Shown piece by piece: positions 21,942-31,484 of a stretch of DNA of 60,352 bases. Position numbers and translations under genes: made by a program. The notes beneath the pieces were generated by a model, which saw only the letters and a list, made by a program, of their open reading frames with translations, did no database searches and was not told the DNA's origin. Positions within the stretch are counted from its first letter, which is position 1, and the number at the start of each line of letters is the position of its first letter. The DNA comes from Halieaceae bacterium (lineage in GTDB: Bacteria; Pseudomonadota; Gammaproteobacteria; Pseudomonadales; Halieaceae): positions 1-60,352 of the forward strand of contig CACNSR010000016.1 of assembly GCA_902623175.1 (NCBI GenBank), read 5' to 3'.

Positions 21942-22290
21942 GGCCACTCTCCATCTCGTTGCATCAGAGGGTGGCGAGCCGCCATACGCGCACGCCACCA
22001 TCACCTGTCGCACGAGACACTGGCCGGATCGGTCCGGTACCCTGCCAGATCACGATCACGAAACCCGTGTATCGGTGACCTGCGGGGTAACGCAGCGTCG
22101 AGCCCGAGTGGCTGAGGCTATGCCTTGCCTGACGGAACCCGCAAACAGCCTAAGAGACTATCCCGTCTCTGAGGTAGGCCAGAGGGTGAGGGTACTCACC
22201 AGTAGCCGTTGCCGCTCGCGTGACGGTGCGGATTGTCTGGGCGCTGGACGCGCAAAGTCAAGGGATGTCGACAAATGACCACAAATATCG
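21942..22290 (-). other. ilvI upstream leader, no gene seen
   Basis: 349 bases between clpB and ilvI. Small inverted repeats occur (CCGGATCGGTCCGG near 22021, AGAGAC/GTCTCT near 22152-22169), but no U tract follows them and no convincing branched-chain-residue leader peptide was found. A possible promoter lies at its upstream end. Confidence 0.5.
22232..22261 (-). promoter_or_regulatory. possible sigma-70 promoter for ilvIH
   Basis: Minus strand TTGACT (22256-22261), 18-base spacer, GACAAT (22232-22237). It would give a leader of about 280 nt. Only a pattern match. Confidence 0.35.
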
Positions 22291-24906
22291 TTAGGCAGCG
22301 TCGACCATCGTCGTTGCTTTGTCGAACCTGAGCTCGCTACCCGACATGGTCGCCTGAATCGTGTCTCCCGAAATAAAATCGCCCGCCAACAACGCCTCAG
22401 CCAACGGATTTTCAACAAGCCTCTGGATGGCCCGCTTCAGCGGGCGGGCGCCATACACTGGGTCAAAGCTCTGATCAGCCAGATGCGCCATCACTTCATC
22501 ACTCACAGACAGTGTCAGCGAGCGATCTGACAATCGAACACTCACCGCCTCCAGCTGCAGGGCCGCGATATTGGCGATATGCGATTGCTCAAGCGCGTGA
22601 AACACCACTGACTCATCGATTCGGTTAAGGAATTCGGGCCTAAAATGGCTGGCCACATCCGCCATCACTTTAGCCTGAATCGTCGCTTTGAGTGCGCCTC
22701 TATCCGCGGTGGCATCATTTTCCTCAAGCGCCTCCCGGATATGCACTGCGCCCAAGTTCGACGTCATCACCACCACCGTGTTGCGGAAATCCACCGTTCT
22801 GCCCTGACCATCGGTCAATCGCCCGTCTTCCAGTACCTGCAGCAGAATATTGAAGACATCTGGGTGCGCCTTTTCGACTTCATCTAATAGCAGGAGTGAG
22901 TAGGGCCTGCGACGCACCGCCTCGGTGAGGTACCCACCCTCTTCATAGCCCACGTACCCCGGAGGCGCGCCGATCAGCCGCGCAACAGAGTGCTGCTCCA
23001 TAAACTCCGACATATCGATGCGGACCATCGCCTGCTCGCTGTCAAACAGATAATCCGCCAACGCCTTACTGAGCTCGGTTTTGCCGACACCAGTGGGCCC
23101 CAGAAACAAGAATGAACCATTGGGTCGCTGCGGATCGGCAAGCCCGGCGCGCGCGCGTCGCACCGCGTTGGAGACTGCTACAACTGCTTCATCCTGACCC
23201 ACAACACGTTGATGCAGCGTCTCTTCCATGCGCAATAACTTTTCTCGGTCGCCCTCCAACATCTTGGCGATCGGTATACCCGTCCACCGCGAGACCACCT
23301 CGGCAACCTCTTCTTCGGTCACACGCGAGCGCAACAACGTGGGTTCGGGCACATCCTCTGCCGAGGCGGCCTGCAATCGCCGCTCAAGGTCCGGCAATAA
23401 GCCATGCTGTATTTCCGACATCCTGGTCAGATCACCCGCCCGCCGCGCCACCTCTAAATCCAGCTTGGCTTGCTCGATGTCACTTTTAATCTGAGTCGAG
23501 CTCTGTACCGCCGCTTTCTCGGCCAGCCAGACCTCCTCGAGGTCCGCGTACTCGTGCTCGATCACCGCGATCTGCTCGTCGAGCTGGGCCATCTCTTTTT
23601 CTGCCGCAGCGGATTCTTCTTTTTTCACCGCTTCGCGCTCGATCTTCAGCTGTATAAGGCGACGCTCAAGCCGATCCATGACCTCGGGCTTGGAGTCAAT
23701 TTCCATTCTGATCCAACTCCCCGCCTCATCGATCAAATCGATGGCTTTATCAGGTAGTTGCCGGTCCGTGATGTAGCGCTGGCTGAGTTTTGCCGCAGCA
23801 ATGATGGCGCTGTCAGTAATATCGACGCTGTGATGCACCTCGTAGCGCTCTTTGAGTCCTCGCAGAATAGCGATGGTGTCCTCCTCGCTAGGCTCATCCA
23901 CCAGCACCTTCTGAAAGCGTCGCTCCAGCGCGGCATCTTTTTCTACATATTGGCGATACTCGTTCAAAGTGGTGGCGCCGACACAATGCAGCTCACCGCG
24001 AGCCAGGGCGGGTTTGAGCATATTGCCTGCGTCCATTGAGCCTTCAGCCTTGCCCGCGCTCACCATGGTATGCAGCTCATCCACGAACAGAATGATGCGC
24101 CCCTCTTCTTTTGACACCGCCTTCAGCACGGCCTTAAGCCGCTCCTCAAAATCGCCGCGGAATTTGGCACCGGCCAGCAGCGCTCCCAGATCCAACGCCA
24201 AAATTCGCTTGTCTTTGAGGCCCTCCGGCACTTCACCATTGACCACGCGCTGGGCCAACCCCTCAACGATCGCCGTCTTGCCGACACCGGGTTCACCGAT
24301 AAGCACGGGATTGTTTTTGGTTCTCCGCTGCAGCACCTGAATCGTTCGGCGGATCTCATCATCCCGACCAATCACGGGATCCAGCTCACCGGCTGCGGCG
24401 CGTTCGGTCAAATCAACCGTGTATTTCTCAAGTGCCTGGCGCGTCTCTTCTGATTCAGCCGTCTGCACCGTCTCTCCACCGCGGGCTGATTCAATCGCCC
24501 GTCCAAGACTCTGAGCCGTGACGCCAGCCTCCCTCAATAGAGATGCCGCTGACTTTGACTCCAACATTGCCAGCAACACGGCATCGGTCGACAGATACGT
24601 GTCGCCGGCTTTTTGGGACAACTTGTCTGCTCGATTCAGTAGCCGCTGGGTTTCCTGACTGACATGAACGTCCTCACTACCCGAAACCGTCGCCATTGCG
24701 CGCAGCGCGTTATCCACCGAGGAATGCAGGGACTCCACCGCGGCACCCGCCGACATCAGCAGCGCACGCGAGGCAGATCCAGCAGAATCCAACATCGCTT
24801 TCAATAGATGAAGTGGCTCGATAAAAGGGTGATCCCGGCCAATCGCGAGGGACTGTGCCTCACCTAGAGCCGCTTGTAACGAATGTGTCAGCTTGTCCAT
24901 GCGCAT
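22291..24906 (-). CDS. clpB: ClpB, protein disaggregase
   Basis: Hexameric AAA+ chaperone, 871 aa, that rescues aggregated proteins with DnaK. The start at 24906 follows GGAGAG and gives [14 protein letters not shown], aligning with E. coli. Domains: Clp N repeat (1-145), first AAA+ with GEPGVGKT, a coiled-coil middle domain (about 400-525), second AAA+ with GPTGVGKT, and the conserved [14 protein letters not shown] near the C-terminus. A strong sigma-32 promoter lies just upstream. Confidence 0.97.
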   Translation of the reverse strand: MRMDKLTHSLQAALGEAQSLAIGRDHPFIEPLHLLKAMLDSAGSASRALLMSAGAAVESLHSSVDNALRAMATVSGSEDVHVSQETQRLLNRADKLSQKAGDTYLSTDAVLLAMLESKSAASLLREAGVTAQSLGRAIESARGGETVQTAESEETRQALEKYTVDLTERAAAGELDPVIGRDDEIRRTIQVLQRRTKNNPVLIGEPGVGKTAIVEGLAQRVVNGEVPEGLKDKRILALDLGALLAGAKFRGDFEERLKAVLKAVSKEEGRIILFVDELHTMVSAGKAEGSMDAGNMLKPALARGELHCVGATTLNEYRQYVEKDAALERRFQKVLVDEPSEEDTIAILRGLKERYEVHHSVDITDSAIIAAAKLSQRYITDRQLPDKAIDLIDEAGSWIRMEIDSKPEVMDRLERRLIQLKIEREAVKKEESAAAEKEMAQLDEQIAVIEHEYADLEEVWLAEKAAVQSSTQIKSDIEQAKLDLEVARRAGDLTRMSEIQHGLLPDLERRLQAASAEDVPEPTLLRSRVTEEEVAEVVSRWTGIPIAKMLEGDREKLLRMEETLHQRVVGQDEAVVAVSNAVRRARAGLADPQRPNGSFLFLGPTGVGKTELSKALADYLFDSEQAMVRIDMSEFMEQHSVARLIGAPPGYVGYEEGGYLTEAVRRRPYSLLLLDEVEKAHPDVFNILLQVLEDGRLTDGQGRTVDFRNTVVVMTSNLGAVHIREALEENDATADRGALKATIQAKVMADVASHFRPEFLNRIDESVVFHALEQSHIANIAALQLEAVSVRLSDRSLTLSVSDEVMAHLADQSFDPVYGARPLKRAIQRLVENPLAEALLAGDFISGDTIQATMSGSELRFDKATTMVDAA

Positions 24907-24953
24907 CGCTCTCTCCGTGTTACCGCTATGCGGTTCAGCTTTGTACAAGAGAG

Positions 24954-24981
24954 ATGTGGGGGCCTAAACCCCTTTTTCAAG
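24954..24981 (-). promoter_or_regulatory. sigma-32 heat-shock promoter of clpB
   Basis: Minus strand CTTGAA (24976-24981), 14-base spacer, CCCCACAT (24954-24961), against the consensus CTTGAA-N13/14-CCCCATNT. It lies about 50 bases before the clpB start. Confidence 0.85.
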
Positions 24982-25007
24982 TGTGGAATTAGCGAGGCTC
25001 ACGAGGT

Positions 25008-25745
25008 TTAGCTTAGCCAAACTAGCGTCGCCATGCGTCCGGTGGTGGGGCCGTCCCTGCGATGGGAAAAAAATTGCTCCGGCTCGCCATGAGTGCATCG
25101 ACCCCCGCCAGTGATTGCAGGCACTCCAGCCCGGCTGAGCCTGCGCCGCGCCAGTACCGGCAAATTTGCCATCCAGTACCCTTGGCTGTGAGACGCTTGA
25201 AAGCAGTCACCGCTCTCTTCACCGGAGTGTTGCTCAAAGGTCATTTTCACCTCGGGGCCTACCTCATAGGCCGCTGCACTGATTGCCGGGCCCAGCCAGG
25301 CGGTCATCGAGGCTGGCTCGGCGGGCATCGCGGAGAGCAGCGACTCCAACACCCCCGCGGCCAGACCCCGCCACCCGGCGTGGGCAATACCCACACAACT
25401 CGCATCCCTTGCCATGAGCACTACCGGTAAACAGTCCGCCGTCAAAACAGCCAGCGGTAGGTTGCGTGCCTCAGTCCAGTGTGCATCTGCTTCGGGCACT
25501 ATACCCATCTTTCCCTCCACCGCCTCGACGCCGTGGATTTGATTTAGCCAACAGACGGCATCGCCTGGCAGCGCCTCGGCCAGCCGGCGGCGATTCTCTG
25601 TGACAAATTCGGCTTGATCGCCAACGTTGTCAGCCAGATTCAAGCTGTCATAGGGAAATTGGCTGACGCCTCCCTCGCGGGTGCTGACCCGGATCTCAAC
25701 ACCGGCGAGCGCCGTGTCGGGCGCCCAGAGTGGGAGCGACGACAC
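25008..25745 (-). CDS. pgeF: PgeF/YfiH, multicopper-type polyphenol oxidase family (LACC1-like)
   Basis: 245 aa cytosolic protein of the DUF152/YfiH family. E. coli PgeF clears misincorporated serine from peptidoglycan precursors, and related proteins have purine nucleoside phosphorylase activity. The GTG at 25745 shares a base with the rluD stop (TAGTG) and has AGGAGGA about 10 bases upstream. Metal-site motifs are visible: STREGGVSQFPYDSLNLADN, AVLTADCLPVVL with the catalytic Cys, and GIAHAGWRGLAAGVL with His. Confidence 0.9.
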   Translation of the reverse strand: MSSLPLWAPDTALAGVEIRVSTREGGVSQFPYDSLNLADNVGDQAEFVTENRRRLAEALPGDAVCWLNQIHGVEAVEGKMGIVPEADAHWTEARNLPLAVLTADCLPVVLMARDASCVGIAHAGWRGLAAGVLESLLSAMPAEPASMTAWLGPAISAAAYEVGPEVKMTFEQHSGEESGDCFQASHSQGYWMANLPVLARRRLSRAGVPAITGGGRCTHGEPEQFFSHRRDGPTTGRMATLVWLS

Positions 25746-26731
25746 TACGCCGGGTCCTCCTCCGACAGGCACTGTATGAGCTCCGTCAGATCCGCAGGGA
25801 TGGGAGCCGAAAAATGCATCGACTCGAACGATTCAGGGTGAAGGAAAGTCAGTTCCCGAGCATGCAAAGCCTGCCGGGAAAAGGTGGCCAGCTGGGACTG
25901 CAATCGCTCGCTCGCGCCAGCAGGGCGTGTCGCGCGCCCACCATAGACGGGGTCGCCCACCAACGGATGCTTACGCGCCGCCAGATGCACTCTGATCTGA
26001 TGGGTGCGACCCGATTCCAGACTGATATCAAGGGACGTGTGCGCCTCAAATCGCTGCGCTATCCTATAGTGCGTCACAGCAGGCTTACCATCGGGGACAA
26101 CCGCCATCTTGGTGCGGGAAGTCGGATGGCGCCCAATAGGCTCATCGATCGTGCCGCCGCCAGAAAAAGTACCGCGACAGACCGCGCTGTAGAGACGACT
26201 GACCGATCGGTTCGCCAACTGTGTCACCAGCGACTTATGCGCCAACGGTGATCGCGCCGCGAGCATGATTCCGGAGGTTCCCTTATCGAGGCGATGCACA
26301 ATGCCGCCCCGGGGCAGAGCCGCCATTTCCGGTGCATGTGCCAGCAGCCCGTTAACAAGGGTGCCGCTGTGATGTCCTGCAGCCGGATGCACTACTAGCC
26401 CCGCGGGCTTGTTCAGTACGATCACATGCTTATCCTCATGCAGGATGTCTAGCGGGAGGGCTTCGGGGGCCCACTCAACACGGTCCTCGGCCTTTGGCGT
26501 CAGCAGCAGTTGATCGTCCACGGCGACCTTGTCGCGCGGCTTGGCGGTGCTTTGGTTCCGCTGCAGACGCCCTGCCTTGATCCATTCGGCCAGCCGACTG
26601 CGTGAAAAATCAGTAAACAGCGCCGCCGCCGCCGCATCCAAGCGCTGGCCATGCAAATCCGCCGGGACCCGGGCAGATAAAGGCTGGTCGGCCGCTAAAA
26701 CTTCATCTTCCAAGCGCTGTGACTCCCGCAC
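25745..26731 (-). CDS. rluD: RluD, 23S rRNA pseudouridine(1911/1915/1917) synthase
   Basis: 328 aa RNA-modifying enzyme acting on helix 69 of 23S rRNA. An N-terminal S4 RNA-binding domain (LDAAAAALFTDFSRSRLAEW) precedes the catalytic motif HRLDKGTSGIML with the nucleophilic Asp, then GRTHQIRVHLA. Divergent from bamD with 26 bases between starts and followed by pgeF, an arrangement also known in Pseudomonas, which favours RluD over RluC or RluA. Confidence 0.93.
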   Translation of the reverse strand: MRESQRLEDEVLAADQPLSARVPADLHGQRLDAAAAALFTDFSRSRLAEWIKAGRLQRNQSTAKPRDKVAVDDQLLLTPKAEDRVEWAPEALPLDILHEDKHVIVLNKPAGLVVHPAAGHHSGTLVNGLLAHAPEMAALPRGGIVHRLDKGTSGIMLAARSPLAHKSLVTQLANRSVSRLYSAVCRGTFSGGGTIDEPIGRHPTSRTKMAVVPDGKPAVTHYRIAQRFEAHTSLDISLESGRTHQIRVHLAARKHPLVGDPVYGGRATRPAGASERLQSQLATFSRQALHARELTFLHPESFESMHFSAPIPADLTELIQCLSEEDPA

Positions 26732-26757
26732 AGTTGGGTTTAAACTACCAAGTCAGA

Positions 26758-27672
26758 ATGTACCACGGTGGACGACTGCTCTTGGCCTTCCGCACATTGT
26801 TAACTCGCTGCTTATTGCTCAGCCTATTGCTTGTGTCCTCGGGCTGCTCATGGTTTGGCGGCGATGACGACGATTTGATTGCCGACTCCGGAGAGCAGCA
26901 GCTCTACCGGGAAGCGCAGCGCCACCTCAAAAATGAGAACTTCAGCCTCGCGGTGCGCAGCCTGCAAATGCTCGAGAGCCGTTACCCGTTTGGTCGCTAC
27001 GCCGAGCAAGCGCAACTGGAGCTTGTGTATGCTCACTATGGCGCCTATGAGTTCGAGGCCGCCACCGAAGCCGCAAATCGCTTTATTCGGCTTCACCCCC
27101 GACACCCGAGCGTCGACTATGCTTTCTATATGAAGGGACTTGCAGCTTACGATATGGAACCTGGATTCTTCTCACGCTTTATCCCGTCCGATGACACCAA
27201 ACGTGATGTCAGCCATATCCAGATTGCCTTCGCAGAGTTCTCTCAGTTACTGGCGCGCTATCCAGACAGCGCGTATGCACCAGATGCGCGCCAGCGTATG
27301 GTGCATATGCGCAACATGCTCGCCCGTCACGAAATCCACGTGGCCAACTATTATTTTCGCCGCGGCGCTTATATGGCGGCACTGAATCGCGGCAAATATG
27401 TGGTCGAGCACATGCAGCAAACGCCCAGCGTAGCCGACGGACTTGCCATCATGGCCCAAGCCTATCTCTTGCTTGGTCTGAACGATCTGGCGGAGGACTC
27501 CATCGACGTCCTTTGTGAGAACTACCCAGACCACCCCAATCTAGCCTCGGGTTGCACTTTCGACAGTGTCTACAACCTGGACGGACTGAAACGCTCCTGG
27601 ATCAACCAGGCCACTCTGGGTTTATTTGACCCCCCCGAACCACCCCAGTTTAACTACCGCCCCAAATCCTGA
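26758..27672 (+). CDS. bamD: BamD, outer-membrane assembly lipoprotein
   Basis: Essential lipoprotein of the BAM complex that folds beta-barrel proteins into the outer membrane. 304 aa from the ATG at 26758; a longer frame from 26719 would overlap the rluD start region. Lipobox LLLVSSGC with Cys30. TPR repeats follow (YREAQRHLKNENFSLAVRSL, LESRYPFGRYAEQAQLELVY, HPRHPSVDYAFYMKGL). The protein is longer than E. coli BamD by about 60 residues at the C-terminus, as in other marine gammaproteobacteria. Confidence 0.95.
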   Translation: MYHGGRLLLAFRTLLTRCLLLSLLLVSSGCSWFGGDDDDLIADSGEQQLYREAQRHLKNENFSLAVRSLQMLESRYPFGRYAEQAQLELVYAHYGAYEFEAATEAANRFIRLHPRHPSVDYAFYMKGLAAYDMEPGFFSRFIPSDDTKRDVSHIQIAFAEFSQLLARYPDSAYAPDARQRMVHMRNMLARHEIHVANYYFRRGAYMAALNRGKYVVEHMQQTPSVADGLAIMAQAYLLLGLNDLAEDSIDVLCENYPDHPNLASGCTFDSVYNLDGLKRSWINQATLGLFDPPEPPQFNYRPKS

Positions 27673-27689
27673 GGCGCGGTCTGAAGAAC

Positions 27690-29306
27690 TTAACTGGTCG
27701 AGCGCCAAGCCCAAGTGATGGGGTAACGGCGATCACGACCAAACGCACGCCGTGAGATCCTGACACCCACGGGCGCCTGCCGGCGCTTGTACTCATTGAG
27801 ATCCACCAGTCTCACAACACGCTCGACATCCTCCTGCGAGAATCCTGCATCTACCATGGCCTGACGCGAGGCGTCCTGCTCGACGTATAGTTCAATGATC
27901 TGATCGAGTATTTCGTATGGCGGCAAACTGTCCTCGTCCTTCTGATCTGGGGCCAGCTCCGCGGAGGGAGGGCGAGTAATCACCCGCTCGGGGATACACT
28001 CGCCCAGCGTGTTGCGATGCCTCGCCAACGCATAGACCAGCATCTTGGGGCAGTCCTTGAGCACATCGAAGCCACCGGCCATGTCTCCGTAAAGTGTGGA
28101 GTAACCTACCGCCAGCTCACTCTTGTTGCCCGTGGTCAACACCAATAGATTTTTTTTGTTGGAGATCGACATCAGCAGCACACCGCGACAACGTGCCTGA
28201 AGGTTTTCCTCGGTGATATTGGCGGGCAAACCGCAAAACTCGTCTGCCAGCACCGTCATGAAGGCCTCATACAGCGGCTCAATCGACAGATTGCTGAAGC
28301 GCACGCCAAGAGCCTTAGCTTCTGCCTCTGCGTCCTCTACGCTCATGCTCGCGGTATAACGAAACGGCATCATGATCGCTTCAACCCGCTCGCGGCCCAA
28401 TGCATCCACGGCGACCGCCAGCGTGACGGCAGAGTCGATACCACCAGAGAGCCCTAATACCACCCCGGGAAAACCATTTTTATCTACATAATCGCGCATA
28501 CCCAGCACCAGGGCCTGCCATACCGCGTCGAGATCTTCCCGCTCTGCCACTGTGTCACCAAGGACCAACCGCGGTTCTGTTGAGCGGTCAACCGTTACAA
28601 TAGGGAAGGCCTCAATAAAGGTTTGCGCACGGACGCTGAGCGCGCCCTGTGCGTCGATCGCGAAGGACCCGCCATCAAATACCAGCTCGTCCTGCCCGCC
28701 CACCTGATTGACATAAATAATTGGGAGCTGATTCGCCACAGCACAGGATTTCACCCGCTCTAGCCGCTCTGAAGACTTGCCACGGTGAAAGGGCGAGGCA
28801 TTGATGTTGATCAACATCTCGGCGCCGGCGGCTTTGGCTTCTGCGGCGGGCTCTGGATGCCAAATGTCCTCGCAAATGGTTAGACCAACCGAGAGGCCAT
28901 CGATATCGATCACGCAAGGTTCAGTCCCGGCAGCAAAGTAGCGTTTTTCGTCGAAAACCTCATAATTTGGCAGGCACTGCTTGTCGTATTGAGCCAGCAG
29001 TTTCCCGGCCGAGATCACACCCGCACTATTGAACAGCGCACCATCACGCCCGCGAGGATAGCCCACTACGATTATCAAATCGGCCGGCAGCGCAGCATAC
29101 AGCATCTCCAGCGCAGCCTCTGTACGATCCAGCAGATCGCCGCGCAGCAAAAGATCCTCGGGTGGGTAGCCGGTCAGCGTCAGCTCGGGAAATACCACCA
29201 CGTGCGCGCCTGTCGCCTTCTGGGCTGCACTTACTTCTAGAACACGCCGGGTGTTGCCGGCAATATCGCCAACAAGCGTATTGATCTGCGCCATGCAGAC
29301 ATTCAT
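27690..29306 (-). CDS. nadE: NadE, glutamine-dependent NAD+ synthetase
   Basis: 538 aa two-domain enzyme that amidates deamido-NAD+ using glutamine nitrogen. N-terminal carbon-nitrogen hydrolase domain: VVFPELTLTGYPPEDLLL (Glu), LPNYEVFDEKRYF (Lys), VGLTICEDIWHP (Cys). C-terminal PP-loop ATP site: LGLSGGIDSAVTLAVAV. The ATG at 29306 has AAAGGA about 10 bases upstream; an earlier in-frame start adds six residues. It converges on bamD with a 17-base gap. Confidence 0.95.
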   Translation of the reverse strand: MNVCMAQINTLVGDIAGNTRRVLEVSAAQKATGAHVVVFPELTLTGYPPEDLLLRGDLLDRTEAALEMLYAALPADLIIVVGYPRGRDGALFNSAGVISAGKLLAQYDKQCLPNYEVFDEKRYFAAGTEPCVIDIDGLSVGLTICEDIWHPEPAAEAKAAGAEMLININASPFHRGKSSERLERVKSCAVANQLPIIYVNQVGGQDELVFDGGSFAIDAQGALSVRAQTFIEAFPIVTVDRSTEPRLVLGDTVAEREDLDAVWQALVLGMRDYVDKNGFPGVVLGLSGGIDSAVTLAVAVDALGRERVEAIMMPFRYTASMSVEDAEAEAKALGVRFSNLSIEPLYEAFMTVLADEFCGLPANITEENLQARCRGVLLMSISNKKNLLVLTTGNKSELAVGYSTLYGDMAGGFDVLKDCPKMLVYALARHRNTLGECIPERVITRPPSAELAPDQKDEDSLPPYEILDQIIELYVEQDASRQAMVDAGFSQEDVERVVRLVDLNEYKRRQAPVGVRISRRAFGRDRRYPITWAWRSTS

Positions 29307-29552
29307 CACGGGATCCTTTCTCATACCGGACAGGCTAAAACCGGGGACCGAAGGGTACCGTATTTCCCTCCAGTCGGGTGGTGTTGTTAGCCTCGCCTGA
29401 CAGAAACTGGGGGCGAAGAATTAGGGCGAAACACCAGACCGACACACACCTCAATCCCGCACTAGACGAGGCCAACCCAATCGATTGGTAACCACGGACC
29501 AGTTGTTGCCGAGGGCTAGATCAAGTCAGGAGACGAGGTAGCGTCTGTGAGA

Positions 29553-30509
29553 TCAGTCCTCTACCGCCACAGTAGGAATACGCAGCCCTTTGGGGAGAGA
29601 GAAAGTAATGTTCTCTTCTCGACCGTCGAGATCCCGAACCGCCAGTCCACCGCGCTCACGAAGCGTATCAATGACTTCCTGCACCAGAAGCTCCGGCGCC
29701 GAGGCACCCGCAGTCACCCCAATACGCTTTTTACCCGATAGCCACCGGGACTCAATCATGCTGGCGTCGTCGATCAGATAAGCGCTGGCACCACACCGCT
29801 CGGCCAATTCACGCAAGCGATTGGAGTTTGAGCTATTGGTAGAGCCCACCACCAGCACCAAATCGACCTCGTCGGCGAGGGATTTGACTGCATCTTGGCG
29901 ATTTTGCGTCGCGTAGCAGATGTCATCCTTGCGGGGCCCCTGAATCTTGGGAAATTTAGAGCGCAACGCGTCGATTACCTTCGCTGTGTCATCGACTGAC
30001 AACGTTGTTTGCGTGACAAACGCCAGTGAGGCGGGGTCACGAACGTCTAACGCGGTTGCCTGCTCTTCGTCTTCTACGAGGTAAATCGCGCCACCTTGCG
30101 AGGTGTCATAGCGACCCATGGTGCCCTCCACCTCGGGATGGCCGGCGTGGCCGATCAGCACGCACTCCCTGCCTGCCGCACTGAACGCGGCGACTTCAAA
30201 ATGGACCTTGGTCACCAGCGGGCAAGTCGCATCAAACACCTGAAGGCCCCGGCCCTCCGCTTCTTCCTGCACCGCCCGTGACACCCCATGGGCGCTGAAG
30301 ATCACGACGGCATCATCGGGCACCTCCTCCAGTTCATCGACGAAGACCGCTCCGCGGGTGCGAAGTTCGTCAACGACGTGACGGTTGTGCACCACCTCGT
30401 GGCGCACATAAACCGGGCCGCCGAAGACTTCGAGGGCGCGATTCACTATGTCGATCGCCCGGTCTACACCGGCACAAAACCCTCTGGGGTTGGCGAGTAC
30501 GATGTCCAT
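29553..30509 (-). CDS. ispH: IspH, 4-hydroxy-3-methylbut-2-enyl diphosphate reductase
   Basis: [4Fe-4S] enzyme, 318 aa, the last step of the MEP isoprenoid pathway. The three cluster cysteines are visible in [10 protein letters not shown] (Cys12), [11 protein letters not shown] and ICYATQNRQ. It starts where fkpB stops (shared base) and is last in the ileS-lspA-fkpB-ispH series, a conserved order in this class. Confidence 0.97.
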   Translation of the reverse strand: MDIVLANPRGFCAGVDRAIDIVNRALEVFGGPVYVRHEVVHNRHVVDELRTRGAVFVDELEEVPDDAVVIFSAHGVSRAVQEEAEGRGLQVFDATCPLVTKVHFEVAAFSAAGRECVLIGHAGHPEVEGTMGRYDTSQGGAIYLVEDEEQATALDVRDPASLAFVTQTTLSVDDTAKVIDALRSKFPKIQGPRKDDICYATQNRQDAVKSLADEVDLVLVVGSTNSSNSNRLRELAERCGASAYLIDDASMIESRWLSGKKRIGVTAGASAPELLVQEVIDTLRERGGLAVRDLDGREENITFSLPKGLRIPTVAVED

Positions 30510-30955
30510 CAGTGCAATTCCGCTGGTTCCACGTGCGCAATGCGCACCCTGAAGTGAATAGTACGCCCTGAAAGGGGATGATTGAAATCCACGGTGACCG
30601 TGTCGTCGCTCACCTCGGCAATCATGCCCGGCACTTCGCCACCCGCCGCATCGGCAAAGGTAAACAGCATCCCGGGTTCAAGTGACGCTTCGGCGTCAAA
30701 ATCCGCGCGGGGAATGGACTGGATATTATCATCCTGTGGATCACCAAACCCCTCATCTGGCGGGATCCGAAACTCCGCCTCATCGCCGGGACGCATACCC
30801 AACAAGCGTCTCTCGAAGCCGGGCAACAGTGATCCGTCACCCATCACGAAGCTGACGGGATCACCGCCAAAGTTGGAATCGACTTCCTCACCGGTCTCCA
30901 ACGCGAGGGAGAAATTGAGGGTCACACGGGTGTTGGATTCAATCTCAAGATTCAT
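30509..30955 (-). CDS. fkpB: FkpB/SlpA, FKBP-type peptidyl-prolyl isomerase
   Basis: 148 aa cytosolic SlpA-type isomerase and chaperone. The ATG at 30955 gives [20 protein letters not shown], matching the family start; the in-frame extension lies inside lspA. It has the FKBP core ([36 protein letters not shown]) with the inserted flap domain, and [16 protein letters not shown] near the C-terminus. Confidence 0.94.
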   Translation of the reverse strand: MNLEIESNTRVTLNFSLALETGEEVDSNFGGDPVSFVMGDGSLLPGFERRLLGMRPGDEAEFRIPPDEGFGDPQDDNIQSIPRADFDAEASLEPGMLFTFADAAGGEVPGMIAEVSDDTVTVDFNHPLSGRTIHFRVRIAHVEPAELH

Positions 30956-30959
30956 GGTA

Positions 30960-31484
30960 TTAGGATACGGGGGCTTCTTTCGAGGGGGAAGTGCGGCCCC
31001 AAAACGCATCGATAAGCCACCAGCCAGCACCAAGCGTGATTGCCGAGTCCGCGAGATTAAACGCGGGCCAGTAATGGTGCTCGTAGTGCAGCGACATAAA
31101 GTCCACCACGTGCCCCAGGAGCACACGATCGATCAGGTTGCCCATGCCGCCACCCAGAATCAGCCCTAGGGGCAAAACCAAACCGCGATCGGCAGGGTTG
31201 AGCCGAAACAGCCACACCACAATAAAGACGCTAACGGCGACCGCAATGCTGGTCAAAAACCAACGCTGCCACCCCCCGGCGTCAGCCAAAAAACTGAAGG
31301 CGGCGCCAGTGTTGTAGGTCAACATCCAGTCAAACCAGGTTGTGACCATGATTGGAATGCGGTACTCGAGTTCGCTGACGGCGATCTGCTTGGTCCATTG
31401 ATCAAGAGCAACAACGATGACCGCCGTCACAAGACCCAGCCAAGGGCGACGGCCAATCGCCGCCAACCAGCCCCCATCAGGCAA
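30960..31484 (-). CDS. lspA: LspA, lipoprotein signal peptidase II
   Basis: Inner-membrane aspartic protease that cleaves lipoprotein signal peptides. About 174 aa from a TTG at 31484 that overlaps the ileS stop by 8 bases. No in-frame ATG exists near the family start and the long upstream extension lies inside ileS; a TTG at 31466 is the alternative. The catalytic aspartates are in [10 protein letters not shown] and [28 protein letters not shown] is highly conserved. The enzyme would process BamD and the lipoproteins at 53-56 kb. Confidence 0.93.
   Translation of the reverse strand: MPDGGWLAAIGRRPWLGLVTAVIVVALDQWTKQIAVSELEYRIPIMVTTWFDWMLTYNTGAAFSFLADAGGWQRWFLTSIAVAVSVFIVVWLFRLNPADRGLVLPLGLILGGGMGNLIDRVLLGHVVDFMSLHYEHHYWPAFNLADSAITLGAGWWLIDAFWGRTSPSKEAPVS

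Noticed and set aside
22000..22070. Possible ilv leader peptide beginning V-I-V-I-W on the minus strand
   Set aside because: Only a few branched-chain codons, no Shine-Dalgarno, and no alternative terminator hairpin follows.
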